NCBI RefSeq assembly: GCF_003477885.1
Contig: NZ_QUEE01000022.1
Coordinates: 1 to 52,402 of the forward strand
DNA from: Lachnotalea sp. AF33-28
GTDB lineage: Bacteria; Bacillota; Clostridia; Lachnospirales; Lachnospiraceae
Direction of reading: 5' to 3'
Length of the DNA: 52,402 nt
Positions within the stretch are counted from its first letter, which is position 1; each line of letters opens with the position of its first letter. The notes beneath the pieces were generated by a model that was not told the origin of the DNA, searched no databases, and was given only the letters and a program-made list of their open reading frames with translations. The translations under genes and the position numbers were made by a program. Positions 8,865 through 16,627 of this stretch are shown in pieces.

Positions 8865-8894
8865 AATATAACGACAATTATCCTGCAATGACAA
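8865..8894 (-). promoter_or_regulatory. Promoter-like site for the cassette leader
   Basis: On the minus strand TTGTCA (8889-8894) and TATATT (8865-8870) are separated by 18 bp, each one mismatch from the sigma-A consensus. Transcription would start near 8858, giving a leader of about 520 nt before the aminotransferase, or a roughly 415-nt RNA if the terminator at 8443-8486 is used. Confidence 0.4.
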
Positions 8895-8976
8895 CGCCAT
8901 CCACAAGCTAATCGAACACCCTTATCATAATTTTTACTTATTTAGGATTAGGCCACAGAGCACCTCTGAAGCATTC

Positions 8977-9168
8977 TTATACCTGTATTACAACTTCCTT
9001 CTCTTTTACAAAAATTATCATAACAAGATTCGATTAATCCATTAATACAAGCACTTTCAATTTTTTCTCGATTGTTCCTATTATAGGTCCAGCACCTATC
9101 AAGATGTTCCCATGTTCTGGAATTCCATACAAAGACATAGATTTCAATTCATGTTCATACGGTAAAAA
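8977..9168 (-). pseudogene. Decayed C-terminal remnant of a LoaP/NusG-type antiterminator (tentative)
   Basis: One frame reads LPYEHELKSMSLYGIPEHGN, then ILIGAGPIIGTIEKKLKV; after a stop codon the same frame continues SNLVMIIFVKEKEVVIQV. This pattern (MS-x-G-I, hydrophobic strand, GP-hydrophobic-x-G, basic turn, hydrophobic strand, basic turn, V-x-V) resembles the KOW-containing end of LoaP/NusG paralogs, which often sit just upstream of polysaccharide operons in Firmicutes. There is no start and the frame is broken, so it would be dead. The identification is by eye on about 60 residues and needs a profile search. Confidence 0.35.
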
Positions 9169-9227
9169 TCACTCTCCATAGATCAACACATGTATTTAAA
9201 TTATCGATCTATAATCTAATGATAAAT

Positions 9228-9255
9228 ATGCGTCCGCCCTCCCGGGCGGACGCAT
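9228..9255 (-). terminator. Terminator of the core polysaccharide operon
   Basis: A perfect 12-bp G+C-rich stem (9228-9239 with 9244-9255) and a 4-nt loop lie 20 bp after the stop of the SPKTG protein. The minus-strand 3' flank (ATTTATCATT) is T-rich but without a long U-run, so termination may be incomplete, allowing some readthrough into the cassette. Confidence 0.75.
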
Positions 9256-9275
9256 ACCATCAATCCCCAGTTAAA

Positions 9276-9851
9276 TTATCTGGAGACTTTTGCACGCTTT
9301 CCAGCGTACAACGCCGTAGCAGCACAAACCACTACCAAAAGCTCTACTAATACGATTGCATTAGCTTCGCCTGTTTTTGGAGATGTTGCCGCCGAAGCGC
9401 TTGATGCGCTTACTCTGACGAATCCAACCGGTGAAAGGGATGTAAATTTAGCAGTGATCTTACCGTCCTCTACCTTCAGAGTAGGAACTACTTCCCATTC
9501 TGCTTTGTCATTGTTGTAATGGATAACGACGATATTCTCGCCGGCCTTTACACCATTCACGTTGAATGTCAAAGTTACACTGCCGTCAGCATCTCTGTCT
9601 TTCGGATCTACGGAAACTTCTACTAAGCCCAGTAATTCCGCTTTCTGATTGCTAGCAGGCTTTACAACCTCTGCAACTTTAGCAGGAGTTACGGAATCAG
9701 CTAACTCCTTGTTTACAGAAGTGATTGTTGCGGATACACCATCCGCTGTTAAAGCGGTAGCGCCGCCCTGCGGGCTGCCTGCAGCTAATGCGCTCATTCC
9801 CATGGAAAGGCACAGAACTGCGGTAAGCAGCATTGCATATAACTTTTTCAT
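9276..9851 (-). CDS. Sortase-anchored surface protein with SPKTG motif
   Basis: A 191-residue secreted protein. Residues 1-23 are a signal peptide ending in SALAA. A beta-rich extracellular domain follows, with GVKAGENIVVIHYNNDKAEW near residue 100 and SLSPVGFVRVSA near residue 138. The C-terminus is a sorting signal: SPKTGE near residue 157, a hydrophobic stretch and a basic tail (GKRAKVSR). Clostridial class B sortases such as C. difficile SrtB are known to accept (S/P)PxTG motifs, and a class B sortase lies two genes upstream in the same operon. It is therefore the likely dedicated substrate, fixed to peptidoglycan. The SD is near perfect (AAAGGAGGT, 8 nt spacing), suggesting high expression. 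The function on the surface is unknown. Confidence 0.85.
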   Translation of the reverse strand: MKKLYAMLLTAVLCLSMGMSALAAGSPQGGATALTADGVSATITSVNKELADSVTPAKVAEVVKPASNQKAELLGLVEVSVDPKDRDADGSVTLTFNVNGVKAGENIVVIHYNNDKAEWEVVPTLKVEDGKITAKFTSLSPVGFVRVSASSASAATSPKTGEANAIVLVELLVVVCAATALYAGKRAKVSR

Positions 9852-9922
9852 TGGCGTCTACCTCCTTTCTTAAAAATTTATATTAATGCCTTTTAGGGCA
9901 ATTAATATCCACTTGAGATTGC

Positions 9923-11050
9923 TTATTCATAGCTATTGTCCTCTTCATAGAAGACGTCTATGATCAGATCGTACAGCGCTTCGTCGTCTACGTAGAACTC
10001 CATATAGCGCTCACCCATCCGGGAAGTGCCCTGGATATTCAGCATGCTGTCGGAAGTAAATTCACTCTCTAAAGCCTGTGCTGCCAGATAGGTGATCTCA
10101 TTTAACGATATATCTGTTACGAGATACTCGGAAACGCCGTTAAAGAGCTTTATCGGAAAAGTAAGGTCATTCTTCATTGCTGCTTTCGCGCTGCCAACGA
10201 AGCTTAACATATACTGCTTTTGTCTGGCCATGCGCTCTTCATTGGTTCCGTTGCCCACGTCCATACGGCTGCGTACAAAGATAAGGGCTTCCTCACCTTT
10301 CAGGGTCATCGTTTCTCCCTGCTTCATCCGTTTGCTGACCTTACTGAAATCATCGTTTATCGTAACCTGCACGCCGCCGACCATGTCGTTGATCACCGGT
10401 ATCGCGTCCATGTTTATGGAACAGTAAGCATGTATCGGAAGCTGGTACAGCAGATTGGATACAGCCTCTACTGTAAGCTCACAGCTCTTTGCGGCACCGT
10501 CCCCATAGGAATATGCCAGCGCCAGCTGCGCAGTGGCATTGGAGACGTAATTGCCAAAAAAATCGTAGACAGCGATATCGGTCATGGTATCCCTGTTGAT
10601 GCTGATCAGCTTCATCGTCTTGTTCCTGGTATCCATGGACAGCAGAAACAGAGTATCCGCCTGACCGGCCAGTCCGATCTCGTCCTTCTGCTCCACCTCG
10701 CCTTTATTGTCCACACCCAGACACAAGATATTTATAATATCCTCATTGTAACAGTATACCTTGCCATTATAGCGGACATATCCTTCCTCTAAGGGCTTTT
10801 GGGCCGGCTGATCCGCGCCGGCGCTTTCCGTCTCAATGAGGGCTAAGGACGGAGCCTGATTGGAAGCGCCTTTCAGAAGCGTCCCGCGCCCCGCGCTTTT
10901 CATCCAGGCAAAGGCGATGCTTCCCGCCACTACGGCAATAAAAATGACCAGCAGAACGCTTGCAGCCACAATAGCCGCCCGCTTCATAACCCGGTTCTTT
11001 TTCTGCCTTTTTTTTCTGGCTTCCACGCCGGCCCGAATTAAATCATCCAT
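9923..11050 (-). CDS. LytR-CpsA-Psr (LCP) family glycopolymer ligase
   Basis: A 375-residue protein with a basic cytoplasmic start, one TM helix at about residues 26-50 and an extracellular LCP domain from about residue 105 to 330. Key segments are ILCLGVDNKG, DTLFLLSMDTRNKTMKLISI followed by NRDT, and RSRMDVGNGTNEERMARQKQ, with the arginines and acidic residues that bind the polyprenyl pyrophosphate. LCP enzymes move lipid-linked glycopolymers onto peptidoglycan. Its place after cpsBCD, the dehydratase and the sortase points to ligating the polysaccharide made by this locus. A second LCP gene lies at 18124-19194. Confidence 0.9.
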   Translation of the reverse strand: MDDLIRAGVEARKKRQKKNRVMKRAAIVAASVLLVIFIAVVAGSIAFAWMKSAGRGTLLKGASNQAPSLALIETESAGADQPAQKPLEEGYVRYNGKVYCYNEDIINILCLGVDNKGEVEQKDEIGLAGQADTLFLLSMDTRNKTMKLISINRDTMTDIAVYDFFGNYVSNATAQLALAYSYGDGAAKSCELTVEAVSNLLYQLPIHAYCSINMDAIPVINDMVGGVQVTINDDFSKVSKRMKQGETMTLKGEEALIFVRSRMDVGNGTNEERMARQKQYMLSFVGSAKAAMKNDLTFPIKLFNGVSEYLVTDISLNEITYLAAQALESEFTSDSMLNIQGTSRMGERYMEFYVDDEALYDLIIDVFYEEDNSYE

Positions 11051-11204
11051 CTCTTACATATCCTTTCCTGTATGCCGACATACTAATGCCCCGTCAGTCA
11101 GTGCCGAATGTCCTTTCTTGCGTGCTGGCAAGTGTGTCGACATGCTGACACGCTGATATCCCACCAATCAGTGCCGGATATCGATGTGCCAGACCTCCGG
11201 CACA
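11051..11204. repeat. 154-bp sortase-LCP gap with imperfect tandem repeat and hairpins
   Basis: Within an otherwise tight operon this gap holds two related segments on the minus strand, both built on a CGGCACTGA core followed by a G-rich run and a GTGTC/ATGTC block. It also has short hairpins (TGTGCC/GGCACA and GTGTC/GACAC). No U-run follows the hairpins, so they are not ordinary terminators. They might tune processing or the relative expression of sortase and LCP genes. Confidence 0.4.
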
Positions 11205-12065
11205 CTAACGCGCGCTTGGAGTGCTTTGTACCAACACTGCCTGTACCAGAAACCGCTTCGTATCCTGTCCGTCGATACAGGTGGACAGCGTGATAATCCT
11301 GTCATTCTCTGTGATTTCCACCGTTTTATCAATATTGGCGGTCATATCCCGGACAGCGAAGATGCTGTCTAAGTAGTTCTTAAATACGGTTTTATCCTCA
11401 AAGTCAAAACTTAGCATCAAATGCCTGTCGTCATAGGCATATGCCGCAAAAATCTTATACTCCAGCACCTGGCCGGGCATATAGATATAAACCGTCCTGT
11501 TGCTGTCAAAAAAATCCTTGTCCGTATAATTGTGCAGGGATGTGAACATCGCATCATTCTTTCTCATGGTATGTCCGTAGAGAACTGTATTGGGATCTTC
11601 AAAGTCCGTTGAATTATAGTTTTCCGAATAAATCGTACCCTCAAACAGATAATTTCCCTCGATTGTATGATGCAGGTAATAGCTGTTGTCCGACGCGCTC
11701 TGGGCTATGGGATAGTCCACTTTTGTTCCCGGTATGCTGATCCAGGCATACACCTCGTCATTGACGGACTTAAGCTCCTTAAAATCAATCGGATTTTCTG
11801 CCAGCGGCTCGGTCGGTTCAGCCGTTTCAGAGGGCTTAGAATAACCGGATTCAGCGGCAGGGTGAGTTTCACCCTCTGTAAAAGCCTCTGAGGTAACCTG
11901 GTTTTTCAGCTTCTCATACTGCCTTTCCGATTCATTCCTGGACCGGTAGTAGTTCGCAATATAAACTACACACATTACCATAAGGATCAGCATCACAAGC
12001 ATCAGGATGATCCAGGGCATGCTTTTCTTATTCTTTTTGCCATGTTTGTTCTGCGGCGTTCCCAT
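11205..12065 (-). CDS. srtB: Class B sortase
   Basis: A 286-residue transpeptidase. The N-terminus is basic with a TM helix at about residues 17-40, then a Ser/Glu/Pro-rich spacer to about residue 90, then the catalytic fold. Catalytic residues are visible: His in VLYGHTMRKNDAMF near residue 165, Cys in IITLSTCIDG near residue 262, and Arg in DTKRFLVQAVLV. The helical insert (TSLHNYTDKDFFDSNRTVYI) is characteristic of class B. The SPKTG protein at 9276-9851 is the probable substrate. Clostridial SrtB enzymes attach proteins to diaminopimelate in peptidoglycan; that this one does so is inferred. GGGAGG lies 12 nt before the ATG, a slightly long spacing. Confidence 0.93.
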   Translation of the reverse strand: MGTPQNKHGKKNKKSMPWIILMLVMLILMVMCVVYIANYYRSRNESERQYEKLKNQVTSEAFTEGETHPAAESGYSKPSETAEPTEPLAENPIDFKELKSVNDEVYAWISIPGTKVDYPIAQSASDNSYYLHHTIEGNYLFEGTIYSENYNSTDFEDPNTVLYGHTMRKNDAMFTSLHNYTDKDFFDSNRTVYIYMPGQVLEYKIFAAYAYDDRHLMLSFDFEDKTVFKNYLDSIFAVRDMTANIDKTVEITENDRIITLSTCIDGQDTKRFLVQAVLVQSTPSAR

Positions 12066-12138
12066 GCGGTATCTGTCCTCCCAATTATGCTCTTTATTTA
12101 CTGCTTTCTATGATCAGCTTCTTTTCTGTTTTTACACG

Positions 12139-14115
12139 TTATCCCATCCTGGCGGCCGCTGCCTCCTGCATGGCCTCTCTCACCGGAATTTGAACATCCT
12201 TCGGTTCTCCACTTCGAACATTCTGAAGCTTTGTATCAGCATCAGCCTCATCCTTATAATGGTATTCCGGCACCAGCTCCTTTACCAGACGGCGGATGTC
12301 TTTGTACTCCTTGTAAGAGGCTTCATCCAGATGCTTCAGCTTGTCTAAAAACCACTGCTCGTCTATCATCAATGGCTTTCCGATATGTATCCTGTGATTA
12401 GCGGTTTCCTGCAGGCCCTCTTCTTCCATCAGCACCTCTTCATAGAGCTTCTCGCCGGGGCGAAGGCCTGTAAATTCTATCTTAATGTCCTCGTCCGGCA
12501 CGTAGCCGGATAAACGGATCAGATTCTTAGCCAAATCCAGAATTTTGACAGGCTCTCCCATATCCAGCACAAAGATTTCCCCGCCCTTGGCATAAGCGCC
12601 CGCCTGCAGCACCAGAGATACGGCTTCCGGAATCGTCATAAAAAAGCGCACGATATCCGGATGGGTGACGGTCACCGGACCGCCGTGAGCGATCTGATCC
12701 TTAAAAAGCGGAATCACGCTGCCGTTGCTGCCCAGCACGTTGCCGAACCGGACCGCCACGAATTCGGTCTGGCTGTGCCTGTCCATAGCCTGTATGATCA
12801 TCTCGCAGATTCGCTTGGACGCGCCCATGATATTGGTCGGATTCACAGCCTTATCCGTGGAAATCAGCACAAATTTCAACACCCCGTATCGGTCCGCCAT
12901 CTGAGCCGTCTTAAGTGTGCCGAACACATTGTTTTTAATGGCTTCATTGGGGCTGTCTTCCATCAACGGCACGTGCTTATGGGCCGCTGCATGATACAGG
13001 ATCTCAGGGCGGTACAGTTCAAAGATATCTTTCAACCTGTTTTCATTCCGCACCGAGCCGATCAGTACCGTGAGATTGAGCTTTGGATGAGTCTTGATCA
13101 GTTCCTGCTGAATGCTGTAGGCATTGTTTTCGTAAATATCAAATATGATCAGCTGCCTGGGGCTGTGCTTTGCGATCTGCCTGCAGAGCTCGCTTCCGAT
13201 GGAGCCGCCCCCGCCTGTCACAAGCACCACGCGGCCCTTTACATAATCCATGATGCCGTCCAAGTCCACCTCTACAGGCTCTCTTTCCAATAGGTCCTCT
13301 ATGCGGACCTCACGGAGCTGGCTGACTTTAATATCTCCCCGGACCATCTGGTACATGCCGGGCAGTATCCGCAGTTTGCATCCGGTGTCCTTGCAGATGT
13401 TAAGTATATCGCGGCGTTCTTTATTAGTAGCAGACGGTATAGCGATGATGATATCGTTGATGTGATATTTCTTCACCATCTCCATGATTACATCTCTTCC
13501 GCCAACGATCTGTATGCCGCTGATATATTTTCCATGCTTTTGACGGTCATCGTCTATGATGCATTTCAGGTGATTATTCAGGTACCGGCTTCCTAACAGT
13601 TCGCGCACCAGCATCCTGCCGGCGTCGCCGCCTCCTACCAGCATGGTATTACGGATGATGGCCCCGCCCTTTTCGCTGTGCTGCCGGAAACGCGCTATAA
13701 TATAGCGCAGAAACCGGTAGGTGAAACGTTCTCCTGTTACCAGTATCAGTTCAAACAGTCCGCAGAGGATATAATAGCTTCTGGGCATATTCAGTCCCAT
13801 AAGCAGCATGAGCGCACAGCGGATCAGCGAATCAAGCAATACCGCCTCCACCAGAAGAATCACTTCTTCCACACTGGCATAACGCCACAGGCTGGAATAG
13901 AGCTTGCACAGGGCAAAGATGAATAAGCCGGCCGCGGTATTGATGAGCGCGTAATCCCCGGCCATTGAAAGATACTCTGCCGGTATGGTAGAAAACTTAA
14001 GATCAAACCTTAGCAGCAGCGCCATCAGAGGCGTTATATTAAGTATCAGAATATCACATAGAATCAGCAGGATAACCCTTACTGTTTTTTGCCTGTCCTT
14101 CAGATACCCTATCAT
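12139..14115 (-). CDS. Membrane-bound UDP-GlcNAc 4,6-dehydratase family protein (PglF/CapD/WbpM-like)
   Basis: A long-form nucleotide-sugar dehydratase of about 658 residues. Four TM helices (residues about 8-130) precede a first Rossmann domain (GGGDAGRMLVREL near residue 160) and a C-terminal SDR domain with VTGGGGSIGSELCRQI near residue 300 and the active-site segment STDKAVNPTNIMGASKR near residue 415. It makes the 4-keto-6-deoxy sugar nucleotide used by the aminotransferase at 7066-8337. A GTG start at 14145 is possible, but the ATG at 14115 has AAGGAAGGA about 9 nt upstream. Encoding it in the constant core rather than in the cassette suggests that the first sugar is shared between cassette types. 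Confidence 0.9.
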   Translation of the reverse strand: MIGYLKDRQKTVRVILLILCDILILNITPLMALLLRFDLKFSTIPAEYLSMAGDYALINTAAGLFIFALCKLYSSLWRYASVEEVILLVEAVLLDSLIRCALMLLMGLNMPRSYYILCGLFELILVTGERFTYRFLRYIIARFRQHSEKGGAIIRNTMLVGGGDAGRMLVRELLGSRYLNNHLKCIIDDDRQKHGKYISGIQIVGGRDVIMEMVKKYHINDIIIAIPSATNKERRDILNICKDTGCKLRILPGMYQMVRGDIKVSQLREVRIEDLLEREPVEVDLDGIMDYVKGRVVLVTGGGGSIGSELCRQIAKHSPRQLIIFDIYENNAYSIQQELIKTHPKLNLTVLIGSVRNENRLKDIFELYRPEILYHAAAHKHVPLMEDSPNEAIKNNVFGTLKTAQMADRYGVLKFVLISTDKAVNPTNIMGASKRICEMIIQAMDRHSQTEFVAVRFGNVLGSNGSVIPLFKDQIAHGGPVTVTHPDIVRFFMTIPEAVSLVLQAGAYAKGGEIFVLDMGEPVKILDLAKNLIRLSGYVPDEDIKIEFTGLRPGEKLYEEVLMEEEGLQETANHRIHIGKPLMIDEQWFLDKLKHLDEASYKEYKDIRRLVKELVPEYHYKDEADADTKLQNVRSGEPKDVQIPVREAMQEAAAARMG

Positions 14116-14211
14116 ATCATTCAGTCCTTCCTTATCCCCCAGCACGTTCCTGCTGTAAGCAGGAATCCCCTTTAAGTGTGCTGTTATTAAAACTGCGTTT
14201 TCTTTGGTATA

Positions 14212-15006
14212 CTAATTGTCCGTCACAATCACCTTCAGTTTCTCACGGTTTGAAATATTGCCGTCACTGTCCGTAACATAAATCTCCATCTCGTATGTTC
14301 CCGGTGTGTTAAGATCCGGATCATTGCGTGTACCTATCCTTCGGAACAGTTCCTCCCTCGTGTCTGTATCATCCGTGATGTCTTCAATTTGGTTCTGAAC
14401 AATGAGTCTTGAACCCTTTGTCAGCGTTATTTCATGCGTCTTCAGAGTCAGCTTCGGAATCTCTGCATCCGGAGTAGTCGGCTTTTCCGTACTCTGCACG
14501 GTCTCGCTGCCGCTCTCCGATTCACTTTCACTTTCCGGAAGGGTCTCCCCGGAAGGATCACCTTTTGTCTCTTCCGTTTTCGTCTCGGACGCCGGCACCT
14601 CCTCTGCGCTTTCAGAGCTGTCCGCTCCGGGCTCCCCTGTGTTCTGGCCTTCTGCAGAAACTCTGTGCTCATCCGAAGGAGTATAAGAAACAATCATACT
14701 TTCCTTGCCTATATTGCCGCTTTTATCCATTGCCACAAAATAGATCTTTGCACTGGCACCGTCCGCAAGAGGGATCACCGCTTCCACAGCCAGAGTATCC
14801 GTCACGTCCCCGTCTTCATCATCAAAGGCGGACACATCCGCAAGCAGCTTGTCCGTTCCTTCACCCTCCCGGTAATCGGATACGGCGCCCCCGCCAATCT
14901 TTATAACCGGTGGGCGGCGGTCATCTGTCGCTAACAGGAAAACACAGAACGAAAACAGCACTGCTGTTATACCTGCAAGAACGATCGTTATCGTTTTCTG
15001 GTTCAT
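14212..15006 (-). CDS. Membrane-anchored extracellular protein with two Ig-like (DUF5011-type) domains
   Basis: A 264-residue protein with a signal-anchor helix at residues 6-27 and two beta-sandwich repeats, at about residues 30-110 and 180-262. They carry the typical signatures DDEDGDVTDTL and YFVAMDKSGNIGK in the first, and TPGTYEMEIYVTDSDGNIS in the second. Between them lies a Ser/Glu/Thr-rich linker (residues about 115-178) of the kind that spans the wall. There is no sorting motif, so it stays membrane-bound. Its position between cpsD and the dehydratase suggests a structural or scaffolding role in export or attachment of the polysaccharide. No enzymatic residues are apparent. Confidence 0.7.
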   Translation of the reverse strand: MNQKTITIVLAGITAVLFSFCVFLLATDDRRPPVIKIGGGAVSDYREGEGTDKLLADVSAFDDEDGDVTDTLAVEAVIPLADGASAKIYFVAMDKSGNIGKESMIVSYTPSDEHRVSAEGQNTGEPGADSSESAEEVPASETKTEETKGDPSGETLPESESESESGSETVQSTEKPTTPDAEIPKLTLKTHEITLTKGSRLIVQNQIEDITDDTDTREELFRRIGTRNDPDLNTPGTYEMEIYVTDSDGNISNREKLKVIVTDN

Positions 15007-15047
15007 TTTCTCACCTGTTTAATCTTTTGTATGTATTTCACATCAGT

Positions 15048-15764
15048 TTATCTGCCCTCGGCAGTACCGTAATAATCCCCGTATCCGCCGTAATATTTTC
15101 CGTAATACTTGCCATAGTAGCGGCGGCTCTTCACGTTCACTTTGTTTAAGACAACTCCCAGAATCTTACAGTTGCTCTTTTCCAGCTGGTCTCGGATTTC
15201 CTGGGCAAAACGGTAACTGATGGTGTTGGCACCGATCACCATAACCGCTCCGTCACAGTTCTGCGCCACCACTGCGCTGTCTATGACACTGCCTAAAGGC
15301 GGCGTATCAATGATCACGTAATCGTAGACACTGCGAAACGCGGTCACCAGGTTCTGAAACAGCGTGCTTCCCAAAAGCTCTGCCGGATTAGGCGGCACCG
15401 GGCCGGCGAAAATGATGCTTAAATTCTCAATATTCGTAGCATTGAGCACCTCATCCAGCGGGTATTGGCCGGACAGATAGTGGCTCAATCCTCTGACTCC
15501 CTTACTCGTCACCTTAAGCTTTCTCATGAGCACGGACTTGCGCAGATCCGCATCCACTAACAGCACCTTTTTGCCCAGTTCTGCAAGGGAAATTGCCACC
15601 TGAAGGGATACGCTGGACTTGCCTTCATTGGGCATACAGCTCGTAAATGCGATTACTTTAAAATCCGGACCGCAGAACTGGAGGTTGCTCCTTAAGGATT
15701 TGTAAGCTTCCTGCAGCCGGAAATCCGATTCTGATATAGGACTTGTTATTTTAACTGTTGGCAT
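15048..15764 (-). CDS. cpsD: CpsD/CapB-type bacterial tyrosine kinase
   Basis: A 238-residue cytoplasmic BY-kinase. Walker A is in SCMPNEGKSSVSLQVA (residues about 42-57), Walker A' in VLLVDADLRKS near residue 69, and Walker B in DYVIIDTPPLG near residue 150. The C-terminus is a tyrosine cluster (RRYYGKYYGKYYGGYGDYYG) with nine Tyr residues, the usual autophosphorylation tail. Phosphorylation cycles with CpsC as membrane activator and CpsB as phosphatase control polymer length and export. The three genes are adjacent in the expected order. Confidence 0.95.
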   Translation of the reverse strand: MPTVKITSPISESDFRLQEAYKSLRSNLQFCGPDFKVIAFTSCMPNEGKSSVSLQVAISLAELGKKVLLVDADLRKSVLMRKLKVTSKGVRGLSHYLSGQYPLDEVLNATNIENLSIIFAGPVPPNPAELLGSTLFQNLVTAFRSVYDYVIIDTPPLGSVIDSAVVAQNCDGAVMVIGANTISYRFAQEIRDQLEKSNCKILGVVLNKVNVKSRRYYGKYYGKYYGGYGDYYGTAEGR

Positions 15765-15779
15765 GGTATCCTCTCTTCC

Positions 15780-16532
15780 TTACTTCCTGTCACTGACCGT
15801 ATTTCTCGGCTTTTGTCTCGTTTTGACTGTTTTCTTTTTCTTCGAAGCCTGCATGCTTTCATCCAGCGGAATCATACCCAGGACGCTCAAGCCCAGATAT
15901 TTTTCTATGTCCTCCGAATTCTTAATACGGTCATCCAGGATAAAGATGATGAGAATTACTGCACAGGACAGCACCAGACCCAAAACGCCGGCAATGGCCG
16001 CGTTTTTTGACAAGCTTGGGCTGGACGGACCGTTGGGTATATTTCCTTCATCCCATACATTTACCTTTTCGATTCCCATAATCTCCACAATGCGGTCCGC
16101 GCTGATTAACGCTATAGCATCCGCAATGTTCTTTGCCAAATAGGGATCTTCGTTCGTAACGGAGATTTCCAGCAGACGGGTGTTTACGGGATTGGATACG
16201 GATACCATCTTTTTTAACCCGCCCACCTCTATGTTCAGGCCCAGCTTTTCAATTACCTGTTCCAGCACGTACCGGCTGGTCACCATGGCCTCATAGTCCT
16301 TGGTGAGCTGGCTGGCAGCCGACAGATCTGCGCTTGTGGCCACACCTTCATTATTCTGTCTGTTCATTACATACACGCTGGTGGTGGACACATACATAGG
16401 CGTCATAAACAGCTTTGTGATCAGGACCGCCCCCAGTATAAACAGCGCCATGGTCAGCAATATAATCCAGATCTTGTCCAACAGGACAAAAAACAGTTCT
16501 TTCAGATCAATCTCTTTGTATTCTTCTTCCAT
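15780..16532 (-). CDS. cpsC: Wzz/CpsC-type chain-length regulator and kinase activator
   Basis: A 250-residue membrane protein with TM helices at about residues 20-42 and 188-210 flanking an extracellular coiled domain. That is the Wzz/YveK topology of Gram-positive CpsC proteins. The N-terminus (EIDLKELFFVLLDKIWIILL) and the proline-rich exit before the second helix (GNIPNGPSSPSLSKNAAIAG) are family hallmarks. The cytoplasmic tail would contact CpsD. Longer starts at 16577 and 16544 lack an SD, while the ATG at 16532 has GAGGAG 4 nt upstream. Confidence 0.92.
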   Translation of the reverse strand: MEEEYKEIDLKELFFVLLDKIWIILLTMALFILGAVLITKLFMTPMYVSTTSVYVMNRQNNEGVATSADLSAASQLTKDYEAMVTSRYVLEQVIEKLGLNIEVGGLKKMVSVSNPVNTRLLEISVTNEDPYLAKNIADAIALISADRIVEIMGIEKVNVWDEGNIPNGPSSPSLSKNAAIAGVLGLVLSCAVILIIFILDDRIKNSEDIEKYLGLSVLGMIPLDESMQASKKKKTVKTRQKPRNTVSDRK

Positions 16533-16627
16533 GCTTCTCCTCATTTCCGCAACGCATGACGATTCCTTCCTTTCCACCGCTTCCGTGGCTGCGCGCAGAC
16601 AGTGTTTATTGCTTTTGACTTAATAAG

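Larger units (their letters stand above)
8338..9227. other. 890-bp region without an intact gene between cassette and core operon
   Basis: This gap contains, on the minus strand and in transcription order, the LoaP-like remnant, a small CAGAG-GTG-CTCTG hairpin near 8960, a promoter-like site, the aminotransferase-like stump, the 42-codon ORF and the intrinsic terminator. The sub-block at about 8440-8750 is richer in G+C than its surroundings. It also has distant complementary pairs (GGTCAA with TTGACC, and AACTTC with GAAGTT), as a structured RNA would. No transposase or inverted-repeat ends were recognised. Confidence 0.6.

Noticed and set aside
12661..13293. Plus-strand frame of about 210 codons opposite the dehydratase gene
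   Set aside because: Shadow of the highly conserved SDR domain on the minus strand, with no SD or domain.
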